Shown: positions 43,552 through 53,666, numbered from the stretch's first letter. The stretch is DNA of 64,000 bases from Profundibacterium mesophilum KAUST100406-0324 (GCF_009835145.1 NZ_APKE01000001.1:105156-169155), one strand, 5' to 3'. The notes: generated by a model from the sequence alone, not told the origin. Numbers and translations are program-made.

Positions 43552-46500
43552 CTAGTTACGGCTTGGTGGCGGCTTTCGGAAGATCTCGCGGAACATTCCG
43601 GGCGTCAGGAGCGATAGCGGGTTGACCCCGACATCCGGCGCACCCGCCGATCCGGCCAGGGTGAAGCTGACACCGAAAAGCCCCTCGCCGCGCCGCGTGA
43701 AGATCGATCCGATCCCGTTGAGAAGGTAGATCGGCGAGACAACGCCCTGCATGTCCATCCGCTTGGTCTCGAGGTCATAGACCCCGTCCATGGAAATCCC
43801 GAGCGAGGCCCCGACGGCGCTCGAGCTGTAGAGCGCGAGGCGGCCGGGCGACAATCCGAAATCGGCCGTCGCGTCCTCGAACACGATGCCGCGCCCGTTC
43901 AGCTGCTCAAGCAGGCCGACCACGCTGATGGCGGCGAGAAGATCCGCGAGGGCCGGCGCGCCGCGCACCCTTGGCCCGCGCACCGTCAGCCGCCCGTCAT
44001 AGCTGCCGGGCGCGCCAGTCGGCTGCAGCCGCAGCTCCATCTGCCCGTCATGCACGCGCTCGGTGATGCCCGCATCGCGCAGCACCGCCCCGCCGTCGGG
44101 CGCGGTCACCCGGAGCGCCGTGCCCGTCCCGGTGTTCACCAGAGCGCCGGCGACCCGCGCCCCGCCATTGACCCGCCCGCTCAGCCGCCCGTCAAAGCCG
44201 CGCCCCGCGTCGATCTGTGCGGTGAAGGGCGAGAGCGCGATCGTATCCGTGAGGCGCAGCGTGTCGAGCGAAAGGCTGATGGGGCCATGCGCGGCCGCAT
44301 CCCCCCCGGCCCGGCCCCCGCCGCCCTCCCTGCCCCCGCCGCGCGGTGCGCCGCGTGCATCGAGCCGCCCCCCGGTCAGCGCGATGGCGGGGGGACGTCC
44401 CGCGCCGCGTCCCGTCACCGTGGCCGCGACATCGAGCCAGGGCCTCAGCCGCACCCTGTCGAGCCGCGCCGTGCCGAGCCCGCCGCCCGGCGCGGCCGTG
44501 ATGCTGCCGCGCGCCTCGAGCCCTGCCGCGGCGAGGGCGATGCGCTCGACCTTGGGCGCCGCGCCGAGCCGGGCGCTGAGCGACAGCTCGCCCGCCTGCC
44601 CCGCCGGCTTGCGCCAGTCCAGCGCCGGCACCGAAAGGGCGATGCCCCGCAATGCGCTTTCGAGCGTCAGGGCGGGCGGCGCGCCGCGTTCCAGATCGAG
44701 CGTGTAGCGCCCCGTTCCCGTGCCGCTGACAACCCCCGCGGGCAGCGCCACCCCGAAGGTGCGCAGCGTCTGCGGGCCGAGGGCGACGCTGCCGGTCACA
44801 CGGCTGCGGCCCCGGGCGCCCGCCGTGAGGGGCTGCCGCCAGCGAAAGGTGGTCGCGACCCCGTCGATCGCGGCATCCCCCGAGACGGTCAGCGCGGCGG
44901 GATCGGCCGCGACGACGAGGCGCTGCGCCGTCAGACGCCGCCCTTTCACGATCCGGTCGCTGGAGACGTCCGTGAGGATCGCCTGGGCGTCGAAGATCAC
45001 GTCCTCGGGCGTGTTGCCCTTGCGCAGCTCCAGGGCGATCTCTGCGCGGCCGCTGACCTGCGCCTCTGCCAGGTCCGGCGCGCGGCCGCTCGCCTTCAAC
45101 GCGTTCAGGGGCGGGCGGTCCAGCAGCGCCAGCAAGGCCGTCATGCTGCCATCGGCGGCAAGGGAGAACTCCCCCCGCGCCGGCTTGCGCCGGATGTCGG
45201 GAACGGTCATCGTCGTGCCGGAAAGATCGAGCGGGCCGCCCATGCGCGGCGTGACGATGCCCTCCTCGAGCCGGATGACGAAACGCCCGTCCGAAAACGC
45301 GCCGTATCCCGCCCCGCCGGTGATCGGCGGCATCTGCTTGAGGAAGGTCACGCTGGCGTCGCGAAAGCTGAAATTCGCGGCGCTGCGCGGCGGCTTGCCG
45401 GGCGAGAGGCGCAGCGCGGCCGTCACGTCCTCGATCACCGCCGCATGCAGGTATTTGTCGAGCCAGGCCCGCGTCTTGGCCGCGACGGGAACCGGCCAGA
45501 AGGCGGAGATCATTTCTCTCGGGAGTCGCTCCGAAGTCACGTCGAGCGCCGCGCTCCAGCCGTTTGGGGCGGCCGCCACCTGCCCGCTCACATCGATGCG
45601 GCCCATGCCCGGCCCATCACCCTCGAGCAGGACCAGCTGACCGATGCGCAATTCCAGGGGATCGAGCCCCACGCGCAGATCGGCGATGCCCCGCGCGAGC
45701 CGTACCGGGCCACCGAAGATGTCGCGCCGCTCGAAGGTCAGATCGCGCAGGTCGAGCTGTGCGAGCAGCGCGCGCGGAAAGCCGGCCGCATCGGGATCGC
45801 GCAGATAGGCATGCCCCGACAGCGCGGCATCGAGGCTCGGCCCGCGCAAGGTCACGTCGTCGAGGTCGATCCGGCCGGCGGCGGGATCGAAGCGGAGCGC
45901 GGCGCGGGCGCCGTCGAAGGGGACCGGATCGCGCGAGGCGCCGGGTCGCAGGACGCCGGCGCCGATCGACAGCGCCGCCTGCAGGTCCCGCGGCGCCCCT
46001 TGGGCATCGAGGCGTCCACGCGCCTCGCCCGAGATCAGCGCATCGAGCAGGGCGAGCGGCGCCAATGCCGGCGATTGCGGCGCCAGGTCCGAGGCGGCCA
46101 CATCGCGCATTTCCACGTGCAGCGCGGCGCTCGAATCGCCGGCGGCCGTCGTCAGGAGGCCCGAGAGCGTCGCCCCGCCGGGACCGGTCAGATCGAGCGA
46201 CAACTCGGCCCCCTCCGCGCGCCTGTCCAGCGCGGCCCCGCCTTCGAGATGCCAGCTCCTGTCGCCCTCGACACTGCGCAACGTGACACGGCTCCGTGCG
46301 ATCTCGATCCGCTGCAATCCGGCAAGGGCCTGCGCGGCAAGGGCCGCGTCGAGCGCGTCCAGCGCCTCGGCCGGACCGTGGACCGCCTGTCCTCCGCCCC
46401 CGAAGCCAAGGGTCAAGCGGCCCTGCGCATCGCGCCGCACCGCCATGTCGAGACCTTCGAGCCGAAGGATACGCGGTGCGAAGCGTCCGCGCAGGATGCC

Positions 46501-46845
46501 GCCGGGCGAGAATGCCGCCCCCACTGTCTCGAGCCGGATCGGATCGGCCCCGCCCCTTGGCGAGAGGGCCACGCCGCGAACGGTCAGGCGGGGAATGCCC
46601 TCGGCGTCGATCGCGAAGACGATGTCGTCGATGGCGATGTCGAACCCGAGCCCCGCGCGCGCCAGCCGCGCCTCGATCCGCTCGACGAAACCGCCGGGCA
46701 GATGGAGCGGCGCGCCGCTGGCCCAAAGCCCCGCAAGCAGGAGCGCAAGGGCGACCGCCAGTACGCTGGCAAGGCGCACGATCGCGCGTATCGGGCGCCA
46801 TGGGGCCGGCTTGCGCCTTCTGCGCCGCACGTCCGTCTCGACCAT
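43552..46845 (-). CDS. AsmA/YhdP-like membrane protein
   Basis: About 1097 residues. One N-terminal transmembrane helix after a basic cluster ([26 protein letters not shown]), then a very long repetitive beta-rich region facing the periplasm, ending in [20 protein letters not shown] and PGMFREIF, as in YhdP/AsmA-family proteins that bridge the envelope and are proposed to move phospholipids to the outer membrane. The N-terminal sequence [24 protein letters not shown] fits the DUF3971/AsmA start. GTG/ATG choice is uncertain; ATG 46845 is used. It precedes queA by 26 bp. Confidence 0.82.
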   Translation of the reverse strand: MVETDVRRRRRKPAPWRPIRAIVRLASVLAVALALLLAGLWASGAPLHLPGGFVERIEARLARAGLGFDIAIDDIVFAIDAEGIPRLTVRGVALSPRGGADPIRLETVGAAFSPGGILRGRFAPRILRLEGLDMAVRRDAQGRLTLGFGGGGQAVHGPAEALDALDAALAAQALAGLQRIEIARSRVTLRSVEGDRSWHLEGGAALDRRAEGAELSLDLTGPGGATLSGLLTTAAGDSSAALHVEMRDVAASDLAPQSPALAPLALLDALISGEARGRLDAQGAPRDLQAALSIGAGVLRPGASRDPVPFDGARAALRFDPAAGRIDLDDVTLRGPSLDAALSGHAYLRDPDAAGFPRALLAQLDLRDLTFERRDIFGGPVRLARGIADLRVGLDPLELRIGQLVLLEGDGPGMGRIDVSGQVAAAPNGWSAALDVTSERLPREMISAFWPVPVAAKTRAWLDKYLHAAVIEDVTAALRLSPGKPPRSAANFSFRDASVTFLKQMPPITGGAGYGAFSDGRFVIRLEEGIVTPRMGGPLDLSGTTMTVPDIRRKPARGEFSLAADGSMTALLALLDRPPLNALKASGRAPDLAEAQVSGRAEIALELRKGNTPEDVIFDAQAILTDVSSDRIVKGRRLTAQRLVVAADPAALTVSGDAAIDGVATTFRWRQPLTAGARGRSRVTGSVALGPQTLRTFGVALPAGVVSGTGTGRYTLDLERGAPPALTLESALRGIALSVPALDWRKPAGQAGELSLSARLGAAPKVERIALAAAGLEARGSITAAPGGGLGTARLDRVRLRPWLDVAATVTGRGAGRPPAIALTGGRLDARGAPRGGGREGGGGRAGGDAAAHGPISLSLDTLRLTDTIALSPFTAQIDAGRGFDGRLSGRVNGGARVAGALVNTGTGTALRVTAPDGGAVLRDAGITERVHDGQMELRLQPTGAPGSYDGRLTVRGPRVRGAPALADLLAAISVVGLLEQLNGRGIVFEDATADFGLSPGRLALYSSSAVGASLGISMDGVYDLETKRMDMQGVVSPIYLLNGIGSIFTRRGEGLFGVSFTLAGSAGAPDVGVNPLSLLTPGMFREIFRKPPPSRN

Positions 46846-47045
46846 CGTGACCGGGGCCTCCCCTTCGATCCAGTTCCGCGCGGCCGCATTCCCGCGCCCC
46901 GCCGCCATGCGCACCCGGCACTCGGGCCCTCGGCCTCGCTCTCCCGGCCCCGCCCCGCGGCCGCCGCTTTATCTTCTCGCGAAGTTGCGCCAAGTTCCAC
47001 CGCAGTCTGCGACAGGCAACCCTCATGCGAAGCGAAAGGCCGCCG

Positions 47046-47522
47046 ATGCCCGAAACTGGCGAGATCGCCCCCGATTTCACCCTGCCGCGCGATGACGGCC
47101 CGCCGCTCACCCTGAGCGATCAGCGCGGGCAGCGTGTCGTTCTCTTCTTCTATCCGCGCGATGCCACCGCGGGCTGCACCGCGCAGGCGCGGGGCTTCTC
47201 CGAGCGTCTGGACGCGTTCACGGCACTCGGAACGCAGGTCTGGGGCATCTCCCGCGACAGCCTTGCGAGCCATGCCCGGTTTCGGGAAAAACATGCCCTG
47301 CGCGTGCCGCTTCTGTCGGATGCGCAGGAGCCGGCGGAGAATGGGGTCTGCGCCCTCTACGGCGTGTGGAGAGAGAAGAAGCTCTACGGGCGCGTGCATA
47401 TGGGCATCCTGCGAAGCACCTTTCTGATCGGCGCGGATGGCCGCATCGCGGCCTCCTGGACCGGGGTGCGGGTGCCGGGTCATGTCGATGCCGTTTATGA
47501 TGCCATCGCCGATACGCGATGA
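47046..47522 (+). CDS. bcp: Peroxiredoxin, Bcp/PrxQ type
   Basis: 158-residue thiol peroxidase. Thioredoxin fold with the peroxidatic site FFYPRDATAGCTAQA: Cys44. The usual Bcp resolving cysteine five residues later is replaced (ARG instead of EAC); the only other Cys is 102 (ENGVCALYGVW). STFLIGADG and the VHMGILR strand agree with the family. Start ATG 47046 (MPETGEIAPDFTLP). Divergent from the AsmA-like gene. Confidence 0.9.
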   Translation: MPETGEIAPDFTLPRDDGPPLTLSDQRGQRVVLFFYPRDATAGCTAQARGFSERLDAFTALGTQVWGISRDSLASHARFREKHALRVPLLSDAQEPAENGVCALYGVWREKKLYGRVHMGILRSTFLIGADGRIAASWTGVRVPGHVDAVYDAIADTR

Positions 47523-47634
47523 CGGAGCCCTGCGCCAATACACCGAAAGAGCCGCGCCCCGTATGAAATGTGCATGTCTGAGAGTGTAATCCGGTCTCGC
47601 TCAACCTAAAGGAGCATCACGGCCAAGTGAGGAC

Positions 47635-47670
47635 CGGCGGTAAATCGCCGATACGGGCGGTAATCCCGCC
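47635..47670 (+). promoter_or_regulatory. Tandem GGCGGTAA hairpins in M23 gene leader
   Basis: Two small adjacent stem-loops, CGGCG-GTAAAT-CGCCG (47635-47650) and GGCGG-TAATC-CCGCC (47656-47670), share the core GGCGGTAA. They lie about 120-155 bp before the GTG start of the M23 gene, in a 266-bp gene-free leader. Role unknown; regulatory RNA structure or operator are both possible. Confidence 0.3.
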
Positions 47671-47788
47671 GAGTTTCAAGGGCCGCCGGTTAATTTCTTG
47701 CGGTGATGCAATCGGGTCGCTAACCCCTAGTCACGCGGTCAGTTCCCAACGAACGACCGTGCGGGGATGGCTACTACGGGGATACTTC

Positions 47789-49099
47789 GTGACTCAGAAG
47801 CGATTTGCTTTCATCGACACCGCTCTTGCACGCGCATTTCCCGAACAGCGACTCTTTTTGAGATCGGACCGCGAAACGCGGTTCATCCGTCTCTCTCCGG
47901 CCACACAACTTGTCGCCCTGAGTGGCAGCGCCCTCGTCGTCGGCTGGTCGATCGTCGCCTCGGCGATCCTGCTGATGGACACGATCGGGGCCGGCTCGGT
48001 CCGCGAGCAGACCCAGCGCGAGCAGATCCTCTACGAAGACCGCCTGAACGTCCTGTCGCAGGAACGCGAGAATGCCCTGCACCAGGCGGGCGATGCGCAT
48101 GAGCGGTTCAACGCCGCGCTTTCGCAGGTATCCGACATGCAGGCCGCCCTTCTGGATTCGGAGCTGCGCCGCCACGAGCTCGAGCGCGGGATCGAAGTGA
48201 CGCAGGACACGCTGCGCCGCACCCTCAAGGAGCGCGACATGGCGCGTGCGGCGCAGGCCGAGCTTGCCGGACAGGACGGCGCGGCCGCGGATGCCGCGGC
48301 GGGTGCCGAGGATCTGGCCAGCACCCTCGACATGCTGAGCGCCGCGCTCGACGCGACCTCCGGCCAGCGCGACGCGATGGCGCACGAGGCCGCCGAAGCC
48401 GAGCGCTTCGTCGAGGAGATGATGCACAAGGCCAGGCTCGCCGAGCAGCGCAACGACGAGATCTTCACCAAGCTCGAGGATGCCTTGTCCGTTTCGGTCG
48501 AGCCGCTCGACAAGATGTTCCGCAAGGCCGGTCTCGATTCGGAATCGCTGCTGGCCACGGTGCGCCGCGGCTATTCGGGCCTCGGTGGCCCGCTGACCCC
48601 GATGAGCTTCTCGACCAAGGGCCAGGCGCCCGATGCGAACAGCATGAGGACCAATTCGATCCTCGAGAAGCTCGACAAGATGAACCTCTATCGCATCGCC
48701 GCGCAGAAATCGCCCTTCGCGGTTCCGATCAAGGATTCCTTTCGCTTCACCAGCGGTTTCGGGCCGCGCTGGGGACGGATGCATAACGGGACCGACTTCG
48801 CCGCGAGCCTCGGCACGCCGATCTATTCGACCGCCGATGGCGTCGTGATCCATTCGGGATGGTCTTCGGGTTTCGGCAAATTGGTTAAGATCCAGCACGA
48901 GTTCGGGATCCAGACATATTACGCACACCAGTCCAAGCTGCGGGTCAAAAAGGGACAAAGGGTATCGCGCGGTGAACGCATCGGTGATATGGGAAGTACG
49001 GGCCGTTCGACAGGCGTCCACCTTCACTATGAAGTCCGCGTGGACGGGAAACCCGTCAACCCGATGACCTATATCAAGGCAGCGAAAGATGTTTTCTAA
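47789..49099 (+). CDS. M23 (LytM) peptidase with membrane anchor and coiled coil
   Basis: 436 residues. GTG start at 47789 (VTQKRFAFIDTALARAF); an upstream in-frame ATG reads through unconserved codons. Transmembrane helix about 43-65, long coiled coil about 70-250 (SQERENALHQAGDAHERFN, EEMMHKARLAEQRNDEIF), then a LytM domain with zinc ligands in MHNGTDF (His near 332, Asp near 336) and HLHYEV (near 411). Such proteins trim peptidoglycan crosslinks or activate amidases. Its stop overlaps the bactofilin start by 11 bp, as in pairs that shape cells elsewhere. Confidence 0.9.
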   Translation: MTQKRFAFIDTALARAFPEQRLFLRSDRETRFIRLSPATQLVALSGSALVVGWSIVASAILLMDTIGAGSVREQTQREQILYEDRLNVLSQERENALHQAGDAHERFNAALSQVSDMQAALLDSELRRHELERGIEVTQDTLRRTLKERDMARAAQAELAGQDGAAADAAAGAEDLASTLDMLSAALDATSGQRDAMAHEAAEAERFVEEMMHKARLAEQRNDEIFTKLEDALSVSVEPLDKMFRKAGLDSESLLATVRRGYSGLGGPLTPMSFSTKGQAPDANSMRTNSILEKLDKMNLYRIAAQKSPFAVPIKDSFRFTSGFGPRWGRMHNGTDFAASLGTPIYSTADGVVIHSGWSSGFGKLVKIQHEFGIQTYYAHQSKLRVKKGQRVSRGERIGDMGSTGRSTGVHLHYEVRVDGKPVNPMTYIKAAKDVF

Positions 49100-49619
49100 G
49101 AGCAAGATACATGAGCCTGGCCCCCGGCAGGGTGGCGAGACCGCAGCGCAACACCCCAACGAGTACGAGATGAACGCACCCAAGACGTCCACGACCCTTC
49201 CCGCTGCTGCCTCGAAGTCCAAGCCCCCTGCGTCGGTCCTCTCGGCGGACCTGCTGATCAAGGGCAACATCAAGACCACGGGCGATGTCCAGATCGAGGG
49301 CAATGTCGAGGGCGACATCCGTGCCCACCTGCTGACCGTTGGCGAAGGCGCGACCGTGAAGGGTGAGGTCATGGCCGACGATGTCGTGGTCAACGGCCGC
49401 GTGATCGGCCGTGTGCGCGGCCTCAAGGTGCGCCTGACCTCGACCGCACGTGTCGAGGGCGACATCATCCACAAGACGATCGCGATCGAAAGCGGCGCGC
49501 ATTTCGAAGGCTCCGTTTCGCGCCGCGAAGACCCGCTGAGCACCTCCGGTGGCGGCCGCTCCGGTAGTCCGCAGGGTCAACCCGCGCCCCAGGAGCAGGG
49601 CACGCGCTCCGCAGGCTGA
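49089..49619 (+). CDS. Bactofilin
   Basis: 176-residue cytoskeletal protein of the DUF583 beta-helix family. Core about residues 50-150 with repeating six-residue rungs: ADLLIKGNIKTTGDVQIEGN, GDIRAHLLTVGEGATVKGEV, VVVNGRVIGRVRGLKV, GDIIHKTIAIESGAHFEGS; flanked by disordered Pro/Ser-rich ends. ATG 49089 overlaps the M23 gene by 11 bp; ATG 49170 is an alternative start. Bactofilins recruit M23 peptidases in Helicobacter and Caulobacter relatives, so these two probably act together. Confidence 0.92.
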   Translation: MFSKSKIHEPGPRQGGETAAQHPNEYEMNAPKTSTTLPAAASKSKPPASVLSADLLIKGNIKTTGDVQIEGNVEGDIRAHLLTVGEGATVKGEVMADDVVVNGRVIGRVRGLKVRLTSTARVEGDIIHKTIAIESGAHFEGSVSRREDPLSTSGGGRSGSPQGQPAPQEQGTRSAG

Positions 49620-49637
49620 CACAGCTGTTTCAATGCA

Positions 49638-49682
49638 ATCGAAAAGGGCGCCCGGCTTGCCAGCCGCGGCGCCCTTTTCGAT
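49638..49682. terminator. Terminator after bactofilin gene
   Basis: 15-bp perfect inverted repeat (49638-49652 with 49668-49682) around a 15-nt loop; the arms carry AAAA and TTTT, so it can end transcription in either direction. The bactofilin stop is 19 bp before it. Confidence 0.75.
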
Positions 49683-49804
49683 CTCTGTGCCGCCCTTGAA
49701 CCGGCCGGAGGGCCAGGGTGATCGGGCGTTCGAAGGCCGCCGCGGTCTCGGCTCTACGGCCTCGATGCCGGGCATGCGCGCCGCCATGACACCCGCAGCA
49801 TCGG

Positions 49805-49855
49805 GTCCCACGCTCCGCCCACCGGCCATTTCCGGCCGTGGGCGGAGCGTGGGAC
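49805..49855. terminator. Long hairpin downstream of prfB
   Basis: 18-bp perfect stem GTCCCACGCTCCGCCCAC/GTGGGCGGAGCGTGGGAC, extended by four more pairs past one bulged C (51-nt hairpin, about 22 bp). It lies between the bactofilin terminator and the prfB stop. Without a T-tract it may be a terminator, an RNA-stability element or a repeat. Confidence 0.4.
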
Positions 49856-49892
49856 GGCACGCGCCATCGCGGCGCCGTCGAAGCTGGAGGGA

Positions 49893-51017
49893 TCAGTCCT
49901 CGCCCTGCGCCTCGGCGCGGCTCTTGCCGGCCACGTCGAGGGCAAGCGTAGCCGCCATGAACGCGTCGAGATCGCCGTCGAGCACGCCTTGCGTGTCGGA
50001 GGTCTCCGTCGAGGTGCGCAGGTCCTTCACCATCTGGTATGGCTGCAGCACATAGGAGCGGATCTGGTTGCCCCAGCCGGCCGATCCCTTGTTCTCATGC
50101 GCCTCGGTGATCGCGGCGTTCCGGCGGTCGAGCTCGATCTGGTAGAGGCGTGACTTCAGCGCCTTCATCGCGATGTCGCGGTTCTGGTGCTGGGACTTCT
50201 CGGAGGAGGTCACGACGATGCCGGTGGGGATATGGGTGATGCGCACGGCCGAGTCGGTCGTGTTCACGTGCTGGCCGCCCGCGCCCGAGGAGCGGTAGGT
50301 GTCGAGGCGGATGTCGGAGGGATTGACCTCGATCTCGATATTGTCGTCGACGACCGGGTAGACCCAGACGCTTGCGAACGAGGTCTCGCGCGTTCCCTTG
50401 CCGAAGGGCGAGATGCGCACCAAGCGGTGCACGCCGGATTCGGTCTTGAGCCAGCCATAGGCATTCTGCCCGCTGATCTTGTAGGAGACGGACTTGATCC
50501 CGGCCTCGGCGCCAGCCTCCTCCGATTGCAGCTCGACCTTGTAGCCCTTCTTCTCGGCCCAGCGGACATACATGCGCTGCAGCATCTGCGCCCAGTCGCA
50601 GGCCTCGGTGCCACCGGCGCCGGCATTGATCTCGAGAAAGCTGTCATTGCCATCGGCTTCGCCGTCCAGCAGCGCCTCGATCTCGGCCTTCTCGGCGCTC
50701 ATGCGCAGCGTCTTGAGGGCGGCTTCCGCCTCGGCGATGACCTCGGCATCCTCCTCCGCCTCGCCCAGCTCGATCAGCTCGACGTTGTCGGAAAGCTCGC
50801 GCGCCATCGCGGTATAGCGCTCCATCGTGTCCACGAGGTTCTGCCGGTCGCGCATCAGTTTCTGCGCCTTTTCGGGATCGTCCCAAAGGCCCGGATCCTC
50901 GACCATCGCGTTGAATTCCTCGAGCCGGTGCGGCGCCGTTTCCCAATCCATGCGCTGCCGCAGCAGCGTCAGGGATTTCTCGATCGCCTGAACCGTGTTC
51001 TGCGTCTCAGCCCGCAT
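49893..51017 (-). CDS. prfB: Peptide chain release factor 2
   Basis: Class 1 release factor for UGA and UAA stops. 374 residues. Peptidyl-hydrolysis motif SSGAGGQHVN, stop-codon tripeptide SPF (ISPFGKG), GTEACDWAQMLQRMY. Unlike E. coli, the frame is continuous from ATG 51017 with no programmed +1 frameshift. The preferred start MRAETQNTV matches the family; ATG 51062 would overlap the intergenic hairpin. It follows mrcA on the same strand. Confidence 0.95.
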   Translation of the reverse strand: MRAETQNTVQAIEKSLTLLRQRMDWETAPHRLEEFNAMVEDPGLWDDPEKAQKLMRDRQNLVDTMERYTAMARELSDNVELIELGEAEEDAEVIAEAEAALKTLRMSAEKAEIEALLDGEADGNDSFLEINAGAGGTEACDWAQMLQRMYVRWAEKKGYKVELQSEEAGAEAGIKSVSYKISGQNAYGWLKTESGVHRLVRISPFGKGTRETSFASVWVYPVVDDNIEIEVNPSDIRLDTYRSSGAGGQHVNTTDSAVRITHIPTGIVVTSSEKSQHQNRDIAMKALKSRLYQIELDRRNAAITEAHENKGSAGWGNQIRSYVLQPYQMVKDLRTSTETSDTQGVLDGDLDAFMAATLALDVAGKSRAEAQGED

Positions 51018-51042
51018 TCGTCGTCCTTCCCGCGTGAAAATT

Positions 51043-51069
51043 CGCCCCGCCGCTGATAGCAACGGGGCG
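51043..51069 (-). terminator. Terminator of mrcA
   Basis: 7-bp stem CGCCCCG/CGGGGCG, followed on the minus strand by AATTTT. It lies 34 bp after the mrcA stop and before the prfB start. Confidence 0.5.
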
Positions 51070-51102
51070 CGCGCGCAGCAAGCGCTGCGCCATGTTGTGC
51101 CG

Positions 51103-53619
51103 TCAGTAGAGGCCGCCCGAGGAGAGCGTCCCGAAGGTCGCTTTCTTCTTGGGGATCACCTTCACCGCGCCCGTCGCATCGCGCACCTGCTGGCCGACAT
51201 TGCTGCCCTGCTCTGAGAAGAGCGGCAGGTTGTCCCCCATCGCGAAACCGCCATCGAAGGAAACCCCGAAGACCGGCTCCTCGCCCAGGCGGAAATACTC
51301 GGCCACGACATTGTCGCCCGTGGCATCGTCGCTGAGCCGTGCGCCCGTATGGCGATCGATCTTGATGAACTGCCCGCCTTCGGGCACCTCGAAGGGGCCA
51401 CCGCCGTATTTCTCTGTCGCCTTCTTCATGTATTCGTCGAAAACCGGGCCGCACATCGTGCCGCCCGCGGCCCCCCGGCCCAGAGAGCGGGGCCGGTCAT
51501 GACCGATATAGCACCCCGCCGCGATGTTGCTGGTGAAGCCCACGAACCAGACATCCTTGGAATCGTTGGTGGTGCCGGTCTTGCCGGCAACGGGCACGTC
51601 GAGATTGACGCGGCCCTTCGCGGTGCCGCGCTCGACCACGCCGCGCATCATCGAGGTCAGCTGGTAGGCGGTGACCGCATCCATCACCCGCTCGCGGTCG
51701 CTGGCGATGCGTGGCGCCTGTCCGGGCGGCAGCGCGGCGCTGTCGCAATCGAGGCAGCTGCGCGGATCGTGCTTGTAGACGGTCTTGCCGTAGCGGTCCT
51801 GCACCCTGTCCACGAGGGTGGGCTCGACCCGCTCACCGCCATTGGCGAACATCGCGTAGGCGGCGACCATCTTGTAGAGCGTCGTCTCCTCCGAGCCCAG
51901 CGAGTTCGCCAGGAAGCGGCCCATGTTGTCGTAGACGCCGAACTTCTCGGCATAGCGCGCGACGGTTTCCATGCCGATCTCCTCGGCCAGACGCACCGTC
52001 ATCAGGTTGCGCGACTGCTCGATCCCGGTGCGCAGCGGGGTCGGACCATAGAAGCGGTTGGTATAGTTCTTGGGCCGCCACAGGCCCTGCGGCGTGTTGA
52101 TCTCGATCGGCGCGTCGACCACGACCGTGGCCGGCGAGAAGCCCGAATCGAGCGCGGCGGCATAGACGAAGGGCTTGAAGCTCGAGCCGGGCTGGCGCGT
52201 CGCCTGCGTGGCGCGATTGAACACGGAATGCTGATAGGAAAAGCCGCCCTGCATCGACAGGACCCGGCCCGTATGCACGTCCATCGCCGTGAACGCCCCC
52301 TCGACCTCGGGAACCTGGCGCAACGTCCAGCGGATGAAGCTGCCGTCGTCATCGGCGGTCATCCGGCGCACATGGACGACATCGCCCACTTCCAGCAGCG
52401 CGGGAAGCGACTTGCCGGTCCATTCCACGTCGCGCGCCGGAACCACGGGCGGGGGCGCGTCGGCGCCGGTATCCTCGATCCCGAGGCGGGCCTGCTCGGC
52501 GCCGACTTCGAGTACGACCGCCGGAAGCCAGGGCGCTTCCAGGTCGATATCGCGCGCGATGTCGGTTCCGGCCAGCGCCTCGCGCCATGCCTCCTCGGAG
52601 GCGAGCGCCTCGGCCGGCAGGCTCAAACCGCTGCCGCGCCAGCGTCCGAGGCCGCGGTCATAGCTTTCGAGACCGCGGCGCAGGGCGGAGGCGGCGACTT
52701 CCTGCAATTCGGGGTCGAGCGTGGCGCGCACCGCCATGCCCCCGCCGAAGAACTCCCCTTCGCCGAAATCCCGGCTCAGCTGCCGGCGGATCTCGTCGGT
52801 GAAGTAGTCGCGCGGCGGCAGGGCCGATTTGAAACTGTCGAAATCGCCGTTCTGAACCGAGAGCAGCGGTGCGACCCGCGCGCTGCGATAGGCCTCCTCG
52901 TCGATATAGCCGTTCTCGTACATTTCGCGCAGCACGAAGTTGCGCCGCGAGATCGCCCGTTCGCGGGCACGCACCGGGTGATAGGTCGAGGGCGCCTTCG
53001 GCAGGGCAGCGAGATAGGCGGCCTCCTGCGGCTCGAGCTGTGAGAGGGTCTTGTTGAAATAGGTCTGCGCGGCCGCCGCGACCCCGAAGGAGTTCTGCCC
53101 CAGGAAGATCTCGTTGAGATACAGCTCGAGTATCTTGTCCTTCGACAAGGTGCCCTCGATCCGGCTCGCGAGGATCAGCTCCTTGACCTTGCGCTCGGCC
53201 GAACGCTCCCCCCCGAGAAGGAAGTTCTTCATGACCTGCTGCGTGATGGTCGAGGCGCCGCGCACCGCGCCGCCGCGTGCCGCGTCGATCGCCGCGGCGA
53301 CCATGCCGCGCGGATCATAGCCTTTGTGGGTATAGAAATTCTTGTCCTCGGCAGAGATGAAGGCATGCTTGACCATGTCCGGGATCTCGGCGGCCGGCGC
53401 GAAGAGGCGACGCTCCTCGGCGAACTCGTCGATGATCCGCCCCTCCCCCGAATAGATCCGGCTGATCGTGGGCGGAGCATAGCTCGCCAGCTGATCGGTG
53501 TTGGGCAGGTCACGCCCATACATCCAGAAGATCGCGCCGATGGTCAGGGCAACCCCGATGGCCCCGAGGGTGACCATCGTGAATATGCCGCCGAAGAAGG
53601 ATATGACGAAACGGATCAA
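51103..53619 (-). CDS. mrcA: Penicillin-binding protein 1A
   Basis: Bifunctional peptidoglycan glycosyltransferase/transpeptidase, 838 residues. Membrane helix 7-33; GT51 domain with catalytic Glu91 (ISAEDKNFYTHKG) and RGASTITQQVMKNFLL; an OB-like insertion; transpeptidase domain with nucleophile Ser479 (SxxK as SSFK in RQPGSSFKPF), SRN (QSRNLM) and KTGTT. C-terminal extension has two cysteines. The neighbours amiC (upstream) and prfB (downstream) match the amiC-mrcA-prfB order I know from relatives. Second class A PBP in the window. Confidence 0.95.
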   Translation of the reverse strand: MIRFVISFFGGIFTMVTLGAIGVALTIGAIFWMYGRDLPNTDQLASYAPPTISRIYSGEGRIIDEFAEERRLFAPAAEIPDMVKHAFISAEDKNFYTHKGYDPRGMVAAAIDAARGGAVRGASTITQQVMKNFLLGGERSAERKVKELILASRIEGTLSKDKILELYLNEIFLGQNSFGVAAAAQTYFNKTLSQLEPQEAAYLAALPKAPSTYHPVRARERAISRRNFVLREMYENGYIDEEAYRSARVAPLLSVQNGDFDSFKSALPPRDYFTDEIRRQLSRDFGEGEFFGGGMAVRATLDPELQEVAASALRRGLESYDRGLGRWRGSGLSLPAEALASEEAWREALAGTDIARDIDLEAPWLPAVVLEVGAEQARLGIEDTGADAPPPVVPARDVEWTGKSLPALLEVGDVVHVRRMTADDDGSFIRWTLRQVPEVEGAFTAMDVHTGRVLSMQGGFSYQHSVFNRATQATRQPGSSFKPFVYAAALDSGFSPATVVVDAPIEINTPQGLWRPKNYTNRFYGPTPLRTGIEQSRNLMTVRLAEEIGMETVARYAEKFGVYDNMGRFLANSLGSEETTLYKMVAAYAMFANGGERVEPTLVDRVQDRYGKTVYKHDPRSCLDCDSAALPPGQAPRIASDRERVMDAVTAYQLTSMMRGVVERGTAKGRVNLDVPVAGKTGTTNDSKDVWFVGFTSNIAAGCYIGHDRPRSLGRGAAGGTMCGPVFDEYMKKATEKYGGGPFEVPEGGQFIKIDRHTGARLSDDATGDNVVAEYFRLGEEPVFGVSFDGGFAMGDNLPLFSEQGSNVGQQVRDATGAVKVIPKKKATFGTLSSGGLY

Positions 53620-53666
53620 GGCGTGTCTCCTGCCTGTCTCCCGGCCCGCCTGCCGGGAATGCCCCT

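Noticed and set aside
44050..47115. Open frame of about 1020 codons on the plus strand
   Set aside because: Antisense to the AsmA-like gene; composition is Arg/Pro/Ala-rich with no recognisable motif.
50900..51017. Programmed frameshift in prfB
   Set aside because: The reading frame runs without an internal TGA from the start codon through the conserved domains.
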